In this document: positions 1 through 5,575 of the stretch, piece by piece | How the letters are laid out: each line of letters opens with the position of its first letter | Position numbering within the stretch: the first letter of the stretch is position 1 | Notes under the pieces: generated by a model | Seen by the model: only the letters and a program-made list of their open reading frames with translations | Database searches by the model: none | What the model was told of the DNA's origin: nothing | Translations under genes and position numbers: made by a program | Source: Halothiobacillus neapolitanus | GTDB lineage: Bacteria > Pseudomonadota > Gammaproteobacteria > Halothiobacillales > Halothiobacillaceae | Reading direction: 5' to 3' | NCBI GenBank assembly: GCA_020721485.1 | Contig: DYMR01000097.1 | Coordinates: forward strand, 1 to 5,575 | Length of the DNA: 5,575 bases

Positions 1-53
1 TCGCCGGGGGTAACGCGGTATTGCTTACCGCCGGTGACTACTACTGCGTACAT
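1..53 (-). CDS. rplU: Large ribosomal subunit protein L21 (bL21), 5' end only
   Basis: Read on the minus strand from an ATG at 53, the frame gives MYAVVVTGGKQYRVTPG and then leaves the window. This is the highly conserved N-terminus of bacterial L21, whose family pattern is MYAV-x-TGGKQY-RV. L21 is a 50S subunit protein of about 100 residues that binds 23S rRNA, so only about one sixth of the gene is present. An AAAGG Shine-Dalgarno sequence (plus-strand CCTTT at 62-66) lies 8 nt before the ATG and supports this start. In most bacteria rplU is followed by rpmA (L27) and often obgE; those would lie off the left edge. The gene follows kup on the same strand but has its own promoter in the gap, so it probably does not depend on kup transcription. 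Confidence 0.93.
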   Translation of the reverse strand, partial: MYAVVVTGGKQYRVTPG

Positions 54-61
54 GTGTTCAA

Positions 62-66
62 CCTTT
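62..66 (-). promoter_or_regulatory. Ribosome binding site of rplU
   Basis: On the minus strand AAAGG stands 8 nt upstream of the rplU ATG. Spacing and composition fit a standard Shine-Dalgarno site, and it fixes the L21 start at 53. Confidence 0.75.
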
Positions 67-76
67 GTTCGAGGTG

Positions 77-91
77 CCCGCGCCGGGCGGG
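77..91 (-). other. GC-rich hairpin in the rplU leader
   Basis: The segment is a perfect 5-bp inverted repeat (CCCGC / GCGGG) with a 5-nt loop. It lies between the predicted rplU transcription start and the Shine-Dalgarno site, so it would sit in the 5' untranslated RNA. No U-tract follows it, which argues against an intrinsic terminator. In GC-rich DNA a stem this short can arise by chance, and any regulatory role is speculation. Confidence 0.35.
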
Positions 92-130
92 GAAACCGCT
101 GGCGTGGTAATCAGTATGAAAAGGCACCGC

Positions 131-159
131 ATGTTAGCGATGATGCGGGCACGGGTCAA
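131..159 (-). promoter_or_regulatory. Sigma70-type promoter of rplU
   Basis: On the minus strand a TTGACC -35 element (plus 154-159) is followed by exactly 17 bp and a TAACAT -10 element (plus 131-136). The match is 5/6 to TTGACA and 4/6 to TATAAT with ideal spacing. Transcription would start near 124-125 and leave a leader of about 70 nt before the rplU ATG. This is consistent with a strong housekeeping promoter for the L21 operon placed just after the kup stop codon. Confidence 0.72.
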
Positions 160-199
160 GCTTTGCCTGAGATTTGCGCGGGATTTCGCGTCGGCATGA

Positions 200-2083
200 T
201 TACAACACGACTTGCGCGCCCATCTCCACCACCGCATTGGGCGGGATGTTGAAGTAGCTGACCACGCTGCCGGCGTTGCGGAACATGCCGATAAAGAGTT
301 TTTTACGCCACTGCGGCATGTGTCCTTCGTTGCCGGGAATCAGGGTTTCTCGGCCAATGAAGTAGGAGGTGTGCATCGGTTCCAGCCGCAGGTAGCTGGC
401 ATTCAGCAGGGTGAGCGCGCGGGGGATGTCCGGTTCGTCTTTGAAGCCGAAGGTGACGGTAATGCGGTGGAATTGGTTGGGCAGCGCTTCGTAGGTTAGG
501 CGCTGGTTGTAGGGGACTTTGGGTACATCGGTGAAGCGCACGGAGAGAATGACCACATCTTCGTGTAACACTTTGTTGTGTTTAAGGTTGTGCAGCAGGG
601 CGTGCGGTACGCCATCCGGGTTGGCGGTGAGGAAAATCGCCACGCCGGGCACGCGGGCGCATTGCTTATCGCAGAAGCCGTTGACGAAGCTGCGCAAATC
701 AATCGCCATGGCTTTCAATTCGGCGCGCAGCAGCCGGCGCCCTTGTTTCCAGGTCATCATCAGCACGAAAATGCCGAGACCGAACAGCAGCGGGAACCAG
801 CCGCCCTCTTCGACTTTGATGAGGTTCGCGCCGAAAAAGGCGAGGTCGATGGTGAGAAAGACCGAAATAAACAGTGCGCCTTTCGCCCAACCCCAGCCCC
901 ACAAATGGCTGACCACCACCAGTGACAAAATCGAGGTGATAACCATGGTGCCGGTGACGGCGATGCCGTAGGCCGAGGCGAGGCGCGCGGAGCTGCCAAA
1001 GCCGAGGATCAGCGCCAGTACGGCAATCATCAGCACCCAGTTGATGAAGGGAATGTAGATTTGCCCTTGCATGGAATCGGAGGTTTGCAGGGTGTTCATG
1101 CGCGGCACATAGCCCAGCAGCATCGCTTGCCGCGTCACCGAAAATGCGCCGGAAATCACGGCCTGCGAGGCAATGATGGTGGCGAGCGTGGCCAGCGTGA
1201 TCAGCGGGTAGAGCGCCCAGTTCGGGGCAAGGCGGAAGAACGGGTTGGTGATGTCTTCCGGATGGGCGAGCAGCAGAGCGCCCTGCCCGAAATAATTCAG
1301 CAGTAAAGACGGCAGCACCAGGCCGAACCACGCGACTTGAATCGGCAGGCGGCCAAAGTGCCCCATGTCGGCGTAGAGCGCTTCCGCGCCGGTGAGCACC
1401 AGCACGACGCCGCCCAAGGACAAAAAGCCGGTCCACGGGGCTTCCTGCATCAAATGCACGGCATGAATGGGATTGACCGCCGCCAGAATGCGTGGCTCCA
1501 TCCAAATGCCGTGGATGCCGAGCCCGCCGAGCACGGCAAACCAGATCAGCATGATCGGGCCGAACAGCTTGCCCACCTTTGCGGTGCCGGTGCGTTGAAA
1601 CAGAAATAAAGCCCACAAAATGCCGATGGTGATGGGAATGACGAACGGTTTGAGCGAGGCGCTGGCGATTTCCAGCCCTTCCACGGCGGAAAGCACCGAA
1701 ATGGCGGGGGTGATGACGCTGTCGCCATAGAACAAGGCCGCGCCAAAAATTCCGAGGATGACCGCGCCGGTGCGGAGCCGAGGGTTGCCTTTCAGGGCGC
1801 GGGCGGCGAGCGCCATCAGCGCCATGATGCCGCCTTCGCCTTCGTTATCGGCGCGCATCACAAAGGCCACATATTTGATGGAGACGACGATCATCAGCGA
1901 CCAAAACACCAGCGACAACACGCCAAGGATGTGTTCATCGACTAGGGTGATCGGGTGTTCGACCGAGCTGAAAATAGTGTTCAGGCTGTACAGCGGACTG
2001 GTGCCGATGTCGCCGTAGACAATGCCGGCGGCGGCCATCGCCAGCCCGGCCAGTTGGCGTTTATTGCCGGCTTGTGGGGTCAT
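200..2083 (-). CDS. kup: Low-affinity potassium uptake protein Kup (KUP/HAK/KT family)
   Basis: This is a 627-residue inner-membrane K+ transporter of the KUP/HAK/KT family, whose characterised members take up K+ by proton symport. The length is close to E. coli Kup (about 620). Residues 20-32 carry the family signature GIVYGDIGTSPLY, residues 119-137 the conserved YGDSVITPAISVLSAVEGL, and residues 232-240 GAEALYADM. About 12 hydrophobic segments run from roughly residue 12 to 446. A cytoplasmic C-terminal domain follows and ends in the typical FNIPPN-VVEMG-QV tail. The frame stays open upstream for 99 more codons to 2380, but that part is Arg/Pro/His-rich without family similarity. The ATG at 2083 puts the YGDIGTSPLY motif where the family expects it and has a GGAG 11 nt upstream. 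The stop is TAA at 200-202. The gene is intact and I see nothing unusual in its conserved motifs. No clear promoter or terminator was found for it. Confidence 0.96.
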   Translation of the reverse strand: MTPQAGNKRQLAGLAMAAAGIVYGDIGTSPLYSLNTIFSSVEHPITLVDEHILGVLSLVFWSLMIVVSIKYVAFVMRADNEGEGGIMALMALAARALKGNPRLRTGAVILGIFGAALFYGDSVITPAISVLSAVEGLEIASASLKPFVIPITIGILWALFLFQRTGTAKVGKLFGPIMLIWFAVLGGLGIHGIWMEPRILAAVNPIHAVHLMQEAPWTGFLSLGGVVLVLTGAEALYADMGHFGRLPIQVAWFGLVLPSLLLNYFGQGALLLAHPEDITNPFFRLAPNWALYPLITLATLATIIASQAVISGAFSVTRQAMLLGYVPRMNTLQTSDSMQGQIYIPFINWVLMIAVLALILGFGSSARLASAYGIAVTGTMVITSILSLVVVSHLWGWGWAKGALFISVFLTIDLAFFGANLIKVEEGGWFPLLFGLGIFVLMMTWKQGRRLLRAELKAMAIDLRSFVNGFCDKQCARVPGVAIFLTANPDGVPHALLHNLKHNKVLHEDVVILSVRFTDVPKVPYNQRLTYEALPNQFHRITVTFGFKDEPDIPRALTLLNASYLRLEPMHTSYFIGRETLIPGNEGHMPQWRKKLFIGMFRNAGSVVSYFNIPPNAVVEMGAQVVL

Positions 2084-2234
2084 TGACTGCCGCGCTCCGA
2101 GTGGGGCGCATGGGTGGGGCGACCTGCGCGCGGCACGAATTCTGGCAGCGATGCGAAGGCAGTCGGGGTGGTGGTGGGGCGGCGAAACAAGTCGATGGAT
2201 GGCCAGCAGGCGCCGAAATTGGCAGTGAAATGCT

Positions 2235-2286
2235 ACCGCTAAACCCGCTGCGGGAGAATGGACTTCTCGCCGGGGTTTGCGCCGGT
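2235..2286. repeat. Extended imperfect inverted repeat / hairpin
   Basis: From the outside inward the pairing arms are ACCG (2235-2238) with CGGT (2283-2286), AAACCC (2241-2246) with GGGTTT (2273-2278), CGG (2251-2253) with CCG (2270-2272), and GAGAA (2254-2258) with TTCTC (2264-2268). They close a 5-nt loop, TGGAC. Altogether 18 base pairs are interrupted by a small internal loop, a 4-nt bulge and a 1-nt bulge. No T-run follows on either strand, so it is not a classical intrinsic terminator. It could be a structured leader of kup, a small RNA, or a protein-binding site. Its function is unknown. Confidence 0.5.
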
Positions 2287-2367
2287 TTGTTGCGGCGGGG
2301 CAACGCGCGATGCTCGGGGCGTGTCGGGCGGCGGCATTTTTCGGCGTGCAAACGTGGAAGGGCGCGC

Positions 2368-2396
2368 TTGACTTATGCACGCGGGCTGTCGATAGT
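2368..2396 (+). promoter_or_regulatory. Putative promoter of the copper/silver efflux operon
   Basis: TTGACT (2368-2373) is separated by 17 bp from GATAGT (2391-2396). The -35 matches TTGACA at 5/6 and the -10 matches TATAAT at 4/6. The usual start point 7 nt after the -10 is about 2403, the first base of the ATG of the next gene, so the mRNA would be leaderless or nearly so. The arms TGACT (2369-2373) and AGTCA (2394-2398) form an inverted repeat across both elements and could be part of an operator. The 17-bp spacer is unlike the 19-20 bp spacers of MerR/CueR-controlled promoters. No recognised CueR, CusR or CopY box is visible. Confidence 0.5.
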
Positions 2397-2402
2397 CATG
2401 CC

Positions 2403-2807
2403 ATGAAATTCAAACGCCTCATCACCGCGCTGATGCTGCTTTTTGCCGTGTGGATGCCACTCGACAATGCGCTGGCGGCTGCCGTGGTGCAGGGCTGCCC
2501 GATGATGACGCCCGCGTTTTCCCAAGGGTGGCAGCGTTTGTGGCGCGAGCCCCCGCCCATGAGCCACTGCACCATGCCGGGCATGAATGGCCGGGCGTCG
2601 GATTCTGCCGAGTTGAGCCCCATGATGTATCACGCGCCGGGCGGCACACTGCACTGTAGCTGGTGTTTGCTGCTGGGTTCGCCTGCCTTGCCGATGGCGC
2701 CGATGGCGTCTTTATCGGCCACCGACGCCCCCGCGCCGGTATTTCCGCTCTCCGCACGGGTGTCTGCCATCCGTCCTGCCGGGTTGTTCCGCCCACCCAT
2801 CGTTTGA
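2403..2807 (+). CDS. Small exported Met/His/Cys-rich protein, putative periplasmic metal-binding protein (DUF2946-like)
   Basis: This is a 134-residue protein with a clear Sec signal peptide: Lys/Arg-containing start (MKFKRL), hydrophobic core to about residue 20, and Ala-rich cleavage region ALAA near residues 24-27. The mature part is about 107 residues and holds nine Met, four Cys and three His in metal-ligand-like clusters: GCPMM (31-35), MSHCTMPGM (53-61), MMYH (75-78) and HCSWCLLLG (84-92). The late CxxC-type motif followed by a short hydrophobic stretch and a basic tail resembles small DUF2946 proteins, which are often found near copper genes; that assignment is from memory and tentative. 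The ATG at 2403 was chosen because it begins the signal peptide; the frame extends upstream to a TTG at 2277 without protein-like sequence. No Shine-Dalgarno precedes it. As the first gene before a Cus-type channel and adaptor, it probably binds, buffers or senses Cu/Ag in the periplasm. The function is inferred. Confidence 0.8.
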   Translation: MKFKRLITALMLLFAVWMPLDNALAAAVVQGCPMMTPAFSQGWQRLWREPPPMSHCTMPGMNGRASDSAELSPMMYHAPGGTLHCSWCLLLGSPALPMAPMASLSATDAPAPVFPLSARVSAIRPAGLFRPPIV

Positions 2808-2906
2808 CCCTTCGTTGAATCAATCCGTCCGAAATTTGCCTTGATCGGCGTTTTGGGCGGTGTCTCTGCGTCTGGGGCCGTGTTGCCCTGCGCCAGATTC
2901 TTCTTT

Positions 2907-2911
2907 GAGGG
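2907..2911 (+). promoter_or_regulatory. Ribosome binding site of the TolC/CusC-type gene
   Basis: GAGGG ends 8 nt before the ATG at 2920. It decides the start: an in-frame GTG at 2860 would add 20 residues ahead of the signal peptide and has no comparable site. Confidence 0.75.
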
Positions 2912-2919
2912 TTGTTGAC

Positions 2920-4164
2920 ATGAATTTTTTTCGTCTGACCGCTGCGGTCTGTGCCCTGTGGCTGTCGTGCTGGGGGATGTTGTCGTCCACGGCGCAGGCT
3001 GCCGATGCGGTGTTGACCTATTCGGAGGCCATGACCCGCGCAGTGGGCGTGGATCAAAACTTGGCCGCGTTGGCCGAATCGCGCCGCGCCGAGGAACTCT
3101 TGGCGCCGACGCAGGCGGAATTGCCCGATCCGGCGCTTTCCGTTGGGCTGCAAAATGTGCCGCTCGATAATTTTTCGATGACCCGCCTGCCGACCACGAT
3201 GCTCGGGGTGACGCTCAGCCAGACTGTGCCCGCCCCCGCGCTGTTGCGTGCTCGGGCGCAAAAAACCGAGGCGGCAGCCACCACGACCGGGGCGGAACAG
3301 GCGCTGGCGGCGCAAACCCTGCGGCGCACGGTGGGCGAGGAGTGGTTGGCGGTGTATGCCGCCGAGCAACGCATCGCGCTGTTGCAGGCCGAGCAAGGGC
3401 TGTACGAACGGCTGTCGCAGAGCGCGCAAACGGCCTACAGCGCCGGGCGCGCGGCGGCCAGTGATTGGGTGGGTTTGTCGGTACGCAAGGCCGAGTTGGC
3501 CGATCAGATCGAGGCCGCGCAGGGTTCGGCGGCCGAGGCGCGGGCGCGTTTGGCGCGCTGGTTGGGCGCGGCGGCGAATCGCCCCTGGCCGGATCATTTG
3601 CCGAACGCCTTGCAGCAAGCGCCTGCGGGGCAGTGGATGGCGCAGCCGGAATTGGCCGTGTTGCAAGGGCGTTTGGCGCAGGCGCGTGCCGGGGTGAACG
3701 AGGCCAAGGCCGCGTTTGAGCCAGAGTTTGGCGTGTCCGTGGGTTATGGCATCAACGCGGGCAGCATGCCGAATACCGCGTCGGTTGGCGTGAGCCTGAG
3801 TTTGCCGATTTTCACCGGCGCGCGGCAAACCCCGCGATTGGCCGCTGCGCGGGCGCAAGCCGATGCGGCGCAGTTGGCGTTGGATGATCGTGCGGCGCAA
3901 ATTCACGCCCGCATGCAGGCCGCGCGTGCCGCCGAGGCGAGTTTGAATACCCGTTTATCCACCTATGACCGACGCATTCTGCCGGAGCTGGGGCGGATTG
4001 CCGCGCTGGCACAGAACCAGTTCGGGGCGGGCGGCGGGGATTTTTCTGCGGTGATCCAGGCGGAGCAAGCCCTGATCGCGGCGCAGCAGGCGCGGTTGGA
4101 TTTAACGATCGACCGGGCGCGTTCGCTGCTGCTACTAAACTATTTGTTGGAGCAATTTCCATGA
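2920..4164 (+). CDS. TolC/CusC-family outer membrane efflux channel
   Basis: This is a 414-residue outer membrane factor, the exit duct of a tripartite RND efflux system. The signal peptide covers residues 1-27 (Phe/Trp-rich core, AQA cleavage site before ADAVLTYSEA). Two outer-membrane-efflux repeats follow, at about residues 33-215 and 243-410. Each has long Ala/Arg/Gln/Glu-rich helices for the periplasmic coiled-coil barrel and a short beta-type segment for the membrane barrel (around LSVGLQNV 73-80 and FGVSVGYGINAG 270-281). GGGDFSAVIQAEQAL (371-385) corresponds to the conserved late-helix motif of CzcC/CusC-like members. The mature N-terminus has no lipobox Cys, unlike lipid-anchored E. 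coli CusC; Cys11 and Cys17 lie inside the signal peptide. The stop overlaps the next start (ATGA), so expression is probably coupled to the adaptor. The neighbours point to Cu/Ag export, although family membership alone does not set the substrate. Confidence 0.92.
   Translation: MNFFRLTAAVCALWLSCWGMLSSTAQAADAVLTYSEAMTRAVGVDQNLAALAESRRAEELLAPTQAELPDPALSVGLQNVPLDNFSMTRLPTTMLGVTLSQTVPAPALLRARAQKTEAAATTTGAEQALAAQTLRRTVGEEWLAVYAAEQRIALLQAEQGLYERLSQSAQTAYSAGRAAASDWVGLSVRKAELADQIEAAQGSAAEARARLARWLGAAANRPWPDHLPNALQQAPAGQWMAQPELAVLQGRLAQARAGVNEAKAAFEPEFGVSVGYGINAGSMPNTASVGVSLSLPIFTGARQTPRLAAARAQADAAQLALDDRAAQIHARMQAARAAEASLNTRLSTYDRRILPELGRIAALAQNQFGAGGGDFSAVIQAEQALIAAQQARLDLTIDRARSLLLLNYLLEQFP
4149..4152 (+). 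promoter_or_regulatory. Ribosome binding site of the CusB-type adaptor, inside the channel gene
   Basis: GGAG lies 8 nt before the ATG at 4161, within the last codons of the upstream gene. With the 4-bp ATGA overlap it supports translational coupling and fixes the adaptor start. Confidence 0.7.
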
Positions 4165-5575
4165 AATCCACCACAAAATTCGCCATGAATTCTTGGTCAC
4201 GCCCCTTGGCCGCCGCCGGCGTGGTCGCCACGGTTTCGTTTGGCGCCGGGGTATATGTGTTGACCGTGCCCGTTGCGCTGGCCGATGAGTCAGCCAGTGT
4301 TCACTCGGCACAGGGGGCGCCGGTTGCGCACGCGGCACCCGCGTCTACCGGGGCGGCGAAGGATGTGACGCTATACACCTGCCCGATGCACCCGCAAATT
4401 ATCGAAGACCATCCGGGCACTTGCCCGATCTGCGGGATGGATTTGGTGCCGAAATTATTCCCCTCGGGCACGCGGCTGACCGCCGGGCCGGATGCGGGCA
4501 AGGTCATGGGCGCGGCGGCGACCGTGCCGGTGGCGCCTCCGGTGTCTGCCGAATCGGCCATGCCTGCCGTGACGGTCGCGCCGCTGACGCTCAAATACAT
4601 GAATGTGGTCATGGCGCCGGCGACTCTGCGGGCGCTCGCGCCGTCGATTCGCAGCGTGGGCTATGTGGCGCTGGACGAGGATCGGGTGGTGCATGTGCAT
4701 GCCCGCGCCTCGGGCTGGGTGCGGCAGTTGTCCGCCCGCGCGGTGGGCGATCCGGTCACGCGCGGTCAGGTGTTGTTGTCGTTGTATTCGCCCGAATTGT
4801 TGGCGGCGCAAAAAGATTTCGTGGTGGCGGAAAAAAGCGGCATGGGCACGCTGGCCGCCGCCGCGCGCGAACGGCTGCGCTTGCTGGATTTTTCCGATGC
4901 ACAGATTGCCGCTTTGAGTCGATCCGGCACGCCGCAGGTTTCGGTGCCGATTTTGGCACCGCAGTCCGGCTATTTGAGTGCCTTGAATTTGCGCGAGGGC
5001 ATGTACATCACCCCCGATCTGGATTTGTTCACGATTGCCGATAACCGCCGCGTGTGGGTGCAAATTGCCGTGCTTGCGCGCGACATGAGCCGCGTGGCCG
5101 TGGGGCAAACGGCGACGATGACCATCGACGGGCTGCCGGGCAAATCTTGGACGGGCACGGTGTCGTTCATCTACCCGGAACTTGATCCCAAAACCCGCAC
5201 CTTGACTGCGCGGGTGGCGTTCGAGAACCCCGATGGCCTGCTCAAACCCAATCAGTTCGCCAATGTGACGATTCACACCACGCCGGCGGATGAGGTGTTG
5301 TCGGTACCGAGTTCGGCGGTGATTCCCTCGCCGCATGGCGATCGGGTGGTGGTGAAAACCGCGTCCGGCGCGTTTCGACCGGTGCCGGTCAAGGTCGGGC
5401 TGTCTGCCGAAGGCTTCACGCAGATTCTTCAGGGCTTATCGCTCGGGGATTCGGTGGTGGCGTCCGGGCAGTTTTTGCTCGATTCGGAAAGTGCGTTGCA
5501 AGCCTCGTTCGAGCGCATGACGGGGCAGGCGGCACCGGCGGATGTGGCCGCGCCTGCGGAGCCGTCGGGTGCGGG
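4161..5575 (+). CDS. cusB: CusB-type RND periplasmic adaptor with N-terminal heavy-metal-binding domain (3' end missing)
   Basis: The frame is open from the ATG at 4161 to the right edge, giving 471 residues with no stop. Residues 1-42 hold a basic start and a hydrophobic segment ending in ALA, a signal peptide or membrane anchor. A poorly conserved linker follows. Residues 72-97 form a heavy-metal-binding domain of the YHS-like class: YTCPMHP, then HPGTCPICGMDLVP, with Cys74, His77, Cys88 and Cys91 as likely ligands. The membrane-fusion core begins near residue 140. The lipoyl/hairpin part reads GWVRQL-SARAVGDPVTRGQ then LYSPELLAAQKDFV (about 185-221), a CusB/SilB hallmark. The second lipoyl half (VPILAPQSGYLSAL), beta-barrel (about 295-375) and membrane-proximal domain (about 378-447, ending FLLDSESALQ) follow in order. 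The last visible part is an Ala/Pro linker, where some relatives fuse a CusF-like domain. It should link the upstream channel to a CusA-type pump off the window and carry Cu(I)/Ag(I) to it. Confidence 0.93.
   Translation, partial: MKSTTKFAMNSWSRPLAAAGVVATVSFGAGVYVLTVPVALADESASVHSAQGAPVAHAAPASTGAAKDVTLYTCPMHPQIIEDHPGTCPICGMDLVPKLFPSGTRLTAGPDAGKVMGAAATVPVAPPVSAESAMPAVTVAPLTLKYMNVVMAPATLRALAPSIRSVGYVALDEDRVVHVHARASGWVRQLSARAVGDPVTRGQVLLSLYSPELLAAQKDFVVAEKSGMGTLAAAARERLRLLDFSDAQIAALSRSGTPQVSVPILAPQSGYLSALNLREGMYITPDLDLFTIADNRRVWVQIAVLARDMSRVAVGQTATMTIDGLPGKSWTGTVSFIYPELDPKTRTLTARVAFENPDGLLKPNQFANVTIHTTPADEVLSVPSSAVIPSPHGDRVVVKTASGAFRPVPVKVGLSAEGFTQILQGLSLGDSVVASGQFLLDSESALQASFERMTGQAAPADVAAPAEPSGA

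Larger units (their letters stand above)
2084..2402. other. Divergent intergenic region between kup and the metal-efflux operon
   Basis: This is a 319-bp stretch with no convincing gene. Open frames cross it on both strands, as expected in GC-rich DNA, but their translations are low-complexity Arg/Gly/Pro/Ala-rich and have no plausible starts. It should hold the control signals of kup (minus) and of the plus-strand operon. Two things stand out: an extended imperfect hairpin at 2235-2286 and a promoter-like pair at 2368-2396. No confident minus-strand promoter for kup was recognised. Confidence 0.7.

Noticed and set aside
160..199. Terminator after kup
   Set aside because: Only a 4-bp CGCG/CGCG stem without a T-run is visible, which is too weak to call.
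699..1616. 305-codon minus-strand frame inside kup
   Set aside because: It is a shifted reading of the kup coding strand, rich in Arg/His/Ala, without family features; kup itself is intact through the same bases.
2084..2380. 99-codon N-terminal extension of Kup
   Set aside because: The frame is open but composition is basic and Pro/His-rich, unlike any Kup N-terminus. Starting at 2083 gives the normal family length and motif positions.
2074..2406. 110-codon plus-strand frame across the intergenic region
   Set aside because: It overlaps the start of kup, is low-complexity Gly/Arg-rich, and shows no signal or domain. It is probably chance in GC-rich DNA.
2808..2919. Possible separate promoter (TTGATC at 2841) or terminator before the channel gene
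   Set aside because: No acceptable -10 at 16-18 bp and no hairpin with T-run was found, so co-transcription with the upstream gene is simpler.
2925..2931. Run of seven T just after the channel start codon, as a possible phase-variable tract
   Set aside because: Seven bases is short for slippage-based switching, and Phe-Phe codons at a signal peptide start explain it.
2422..3906. 494-codon open frame on the minus strand opposite the channel gene
   Set aside because: The translation is Arg/Gln/Gly-rich with no domain pattern. It mirrors the GC-biased codons of the plus-strand channel gene, which has signal peptide, Shine-Dalgarno and family motifs.
4421..5044. 207-codon plus-strand frame overlapping the adaptor gene
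   Set aside because: It is a Gly/Arg/Ala-rich shifted frame of cusB with no protein-like segment order.
4455..5336. 293-codon minus-strand frame opposite the adaptor gene
   Set aside because: It is an Arg/His/Gly-rich antisense shadow of cusB with no recognisable motif.

Overview
The window comes from a GC-rich Gram-negative bacterium, most likely a gamma- or betaproteobacterium. Signs of this are a periplasm-spanning efflux apparatus with Sec signal peptides, a ribosomal L21 start typical of Proteobacteria, sigma70-like promoters with 17-bp spacers, and strong G/C third-position bias that creates long spurious antisense frames. No genus can be named from the sequence alone. No tRNA, rRNA, CRISPR array, transposase or attachment site was seen.

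Left part, minus strand. A complete kup potassium-uptake gene (627 residues, stop at 200, start at 2083) is followed by the first 17 codons of rplU (ribosomal protein L21), which runs off the left edge. The 146-bp gap between them holds a good sigma70-type promoter for rplU and a small GC-rich hairpin in its leader. Both belong to the ordinary core genome.

Middle. A 319-bp divergent intergenic region (2084-2402) separates kup from a plus-strand operon. It contains an extended imperfect hairpin at 2235-2286. At its right end is a promoter-like sequence whose predicted transcription start falls on the start codon of the first plus-strand gene.

Right part, plus strand. Three genes run in the same direction. 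The first encodes a small exported protein rich in Met, His and Cys, probably DUF2946-like. The second encodes a TolC/CusC-type outer membrane channel. The third, overlapping it by 4 bp (ATGA), encodes a CusB-type periplasmic adaptor with an N-terminal heavy-metal-binding domain, cut by the right edge. They look like the 5' part of a copper/silver tripartite (HME-RND) efflux operon. The inner-membrane pump (CusA type), and possibly a CusF domain, would be expected just beyond the window. The inferred working model is that the small protein binds or senses Cu/Ag in the periplasm, the adaptor collects and passes on the metal, and the channel exports it through the outer membrane.

The region is mostly recognisable. 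The least described pieces are the small Met/Cys-rich leader protein, its apparently leaderless promoter, and the intergenic hairpin.
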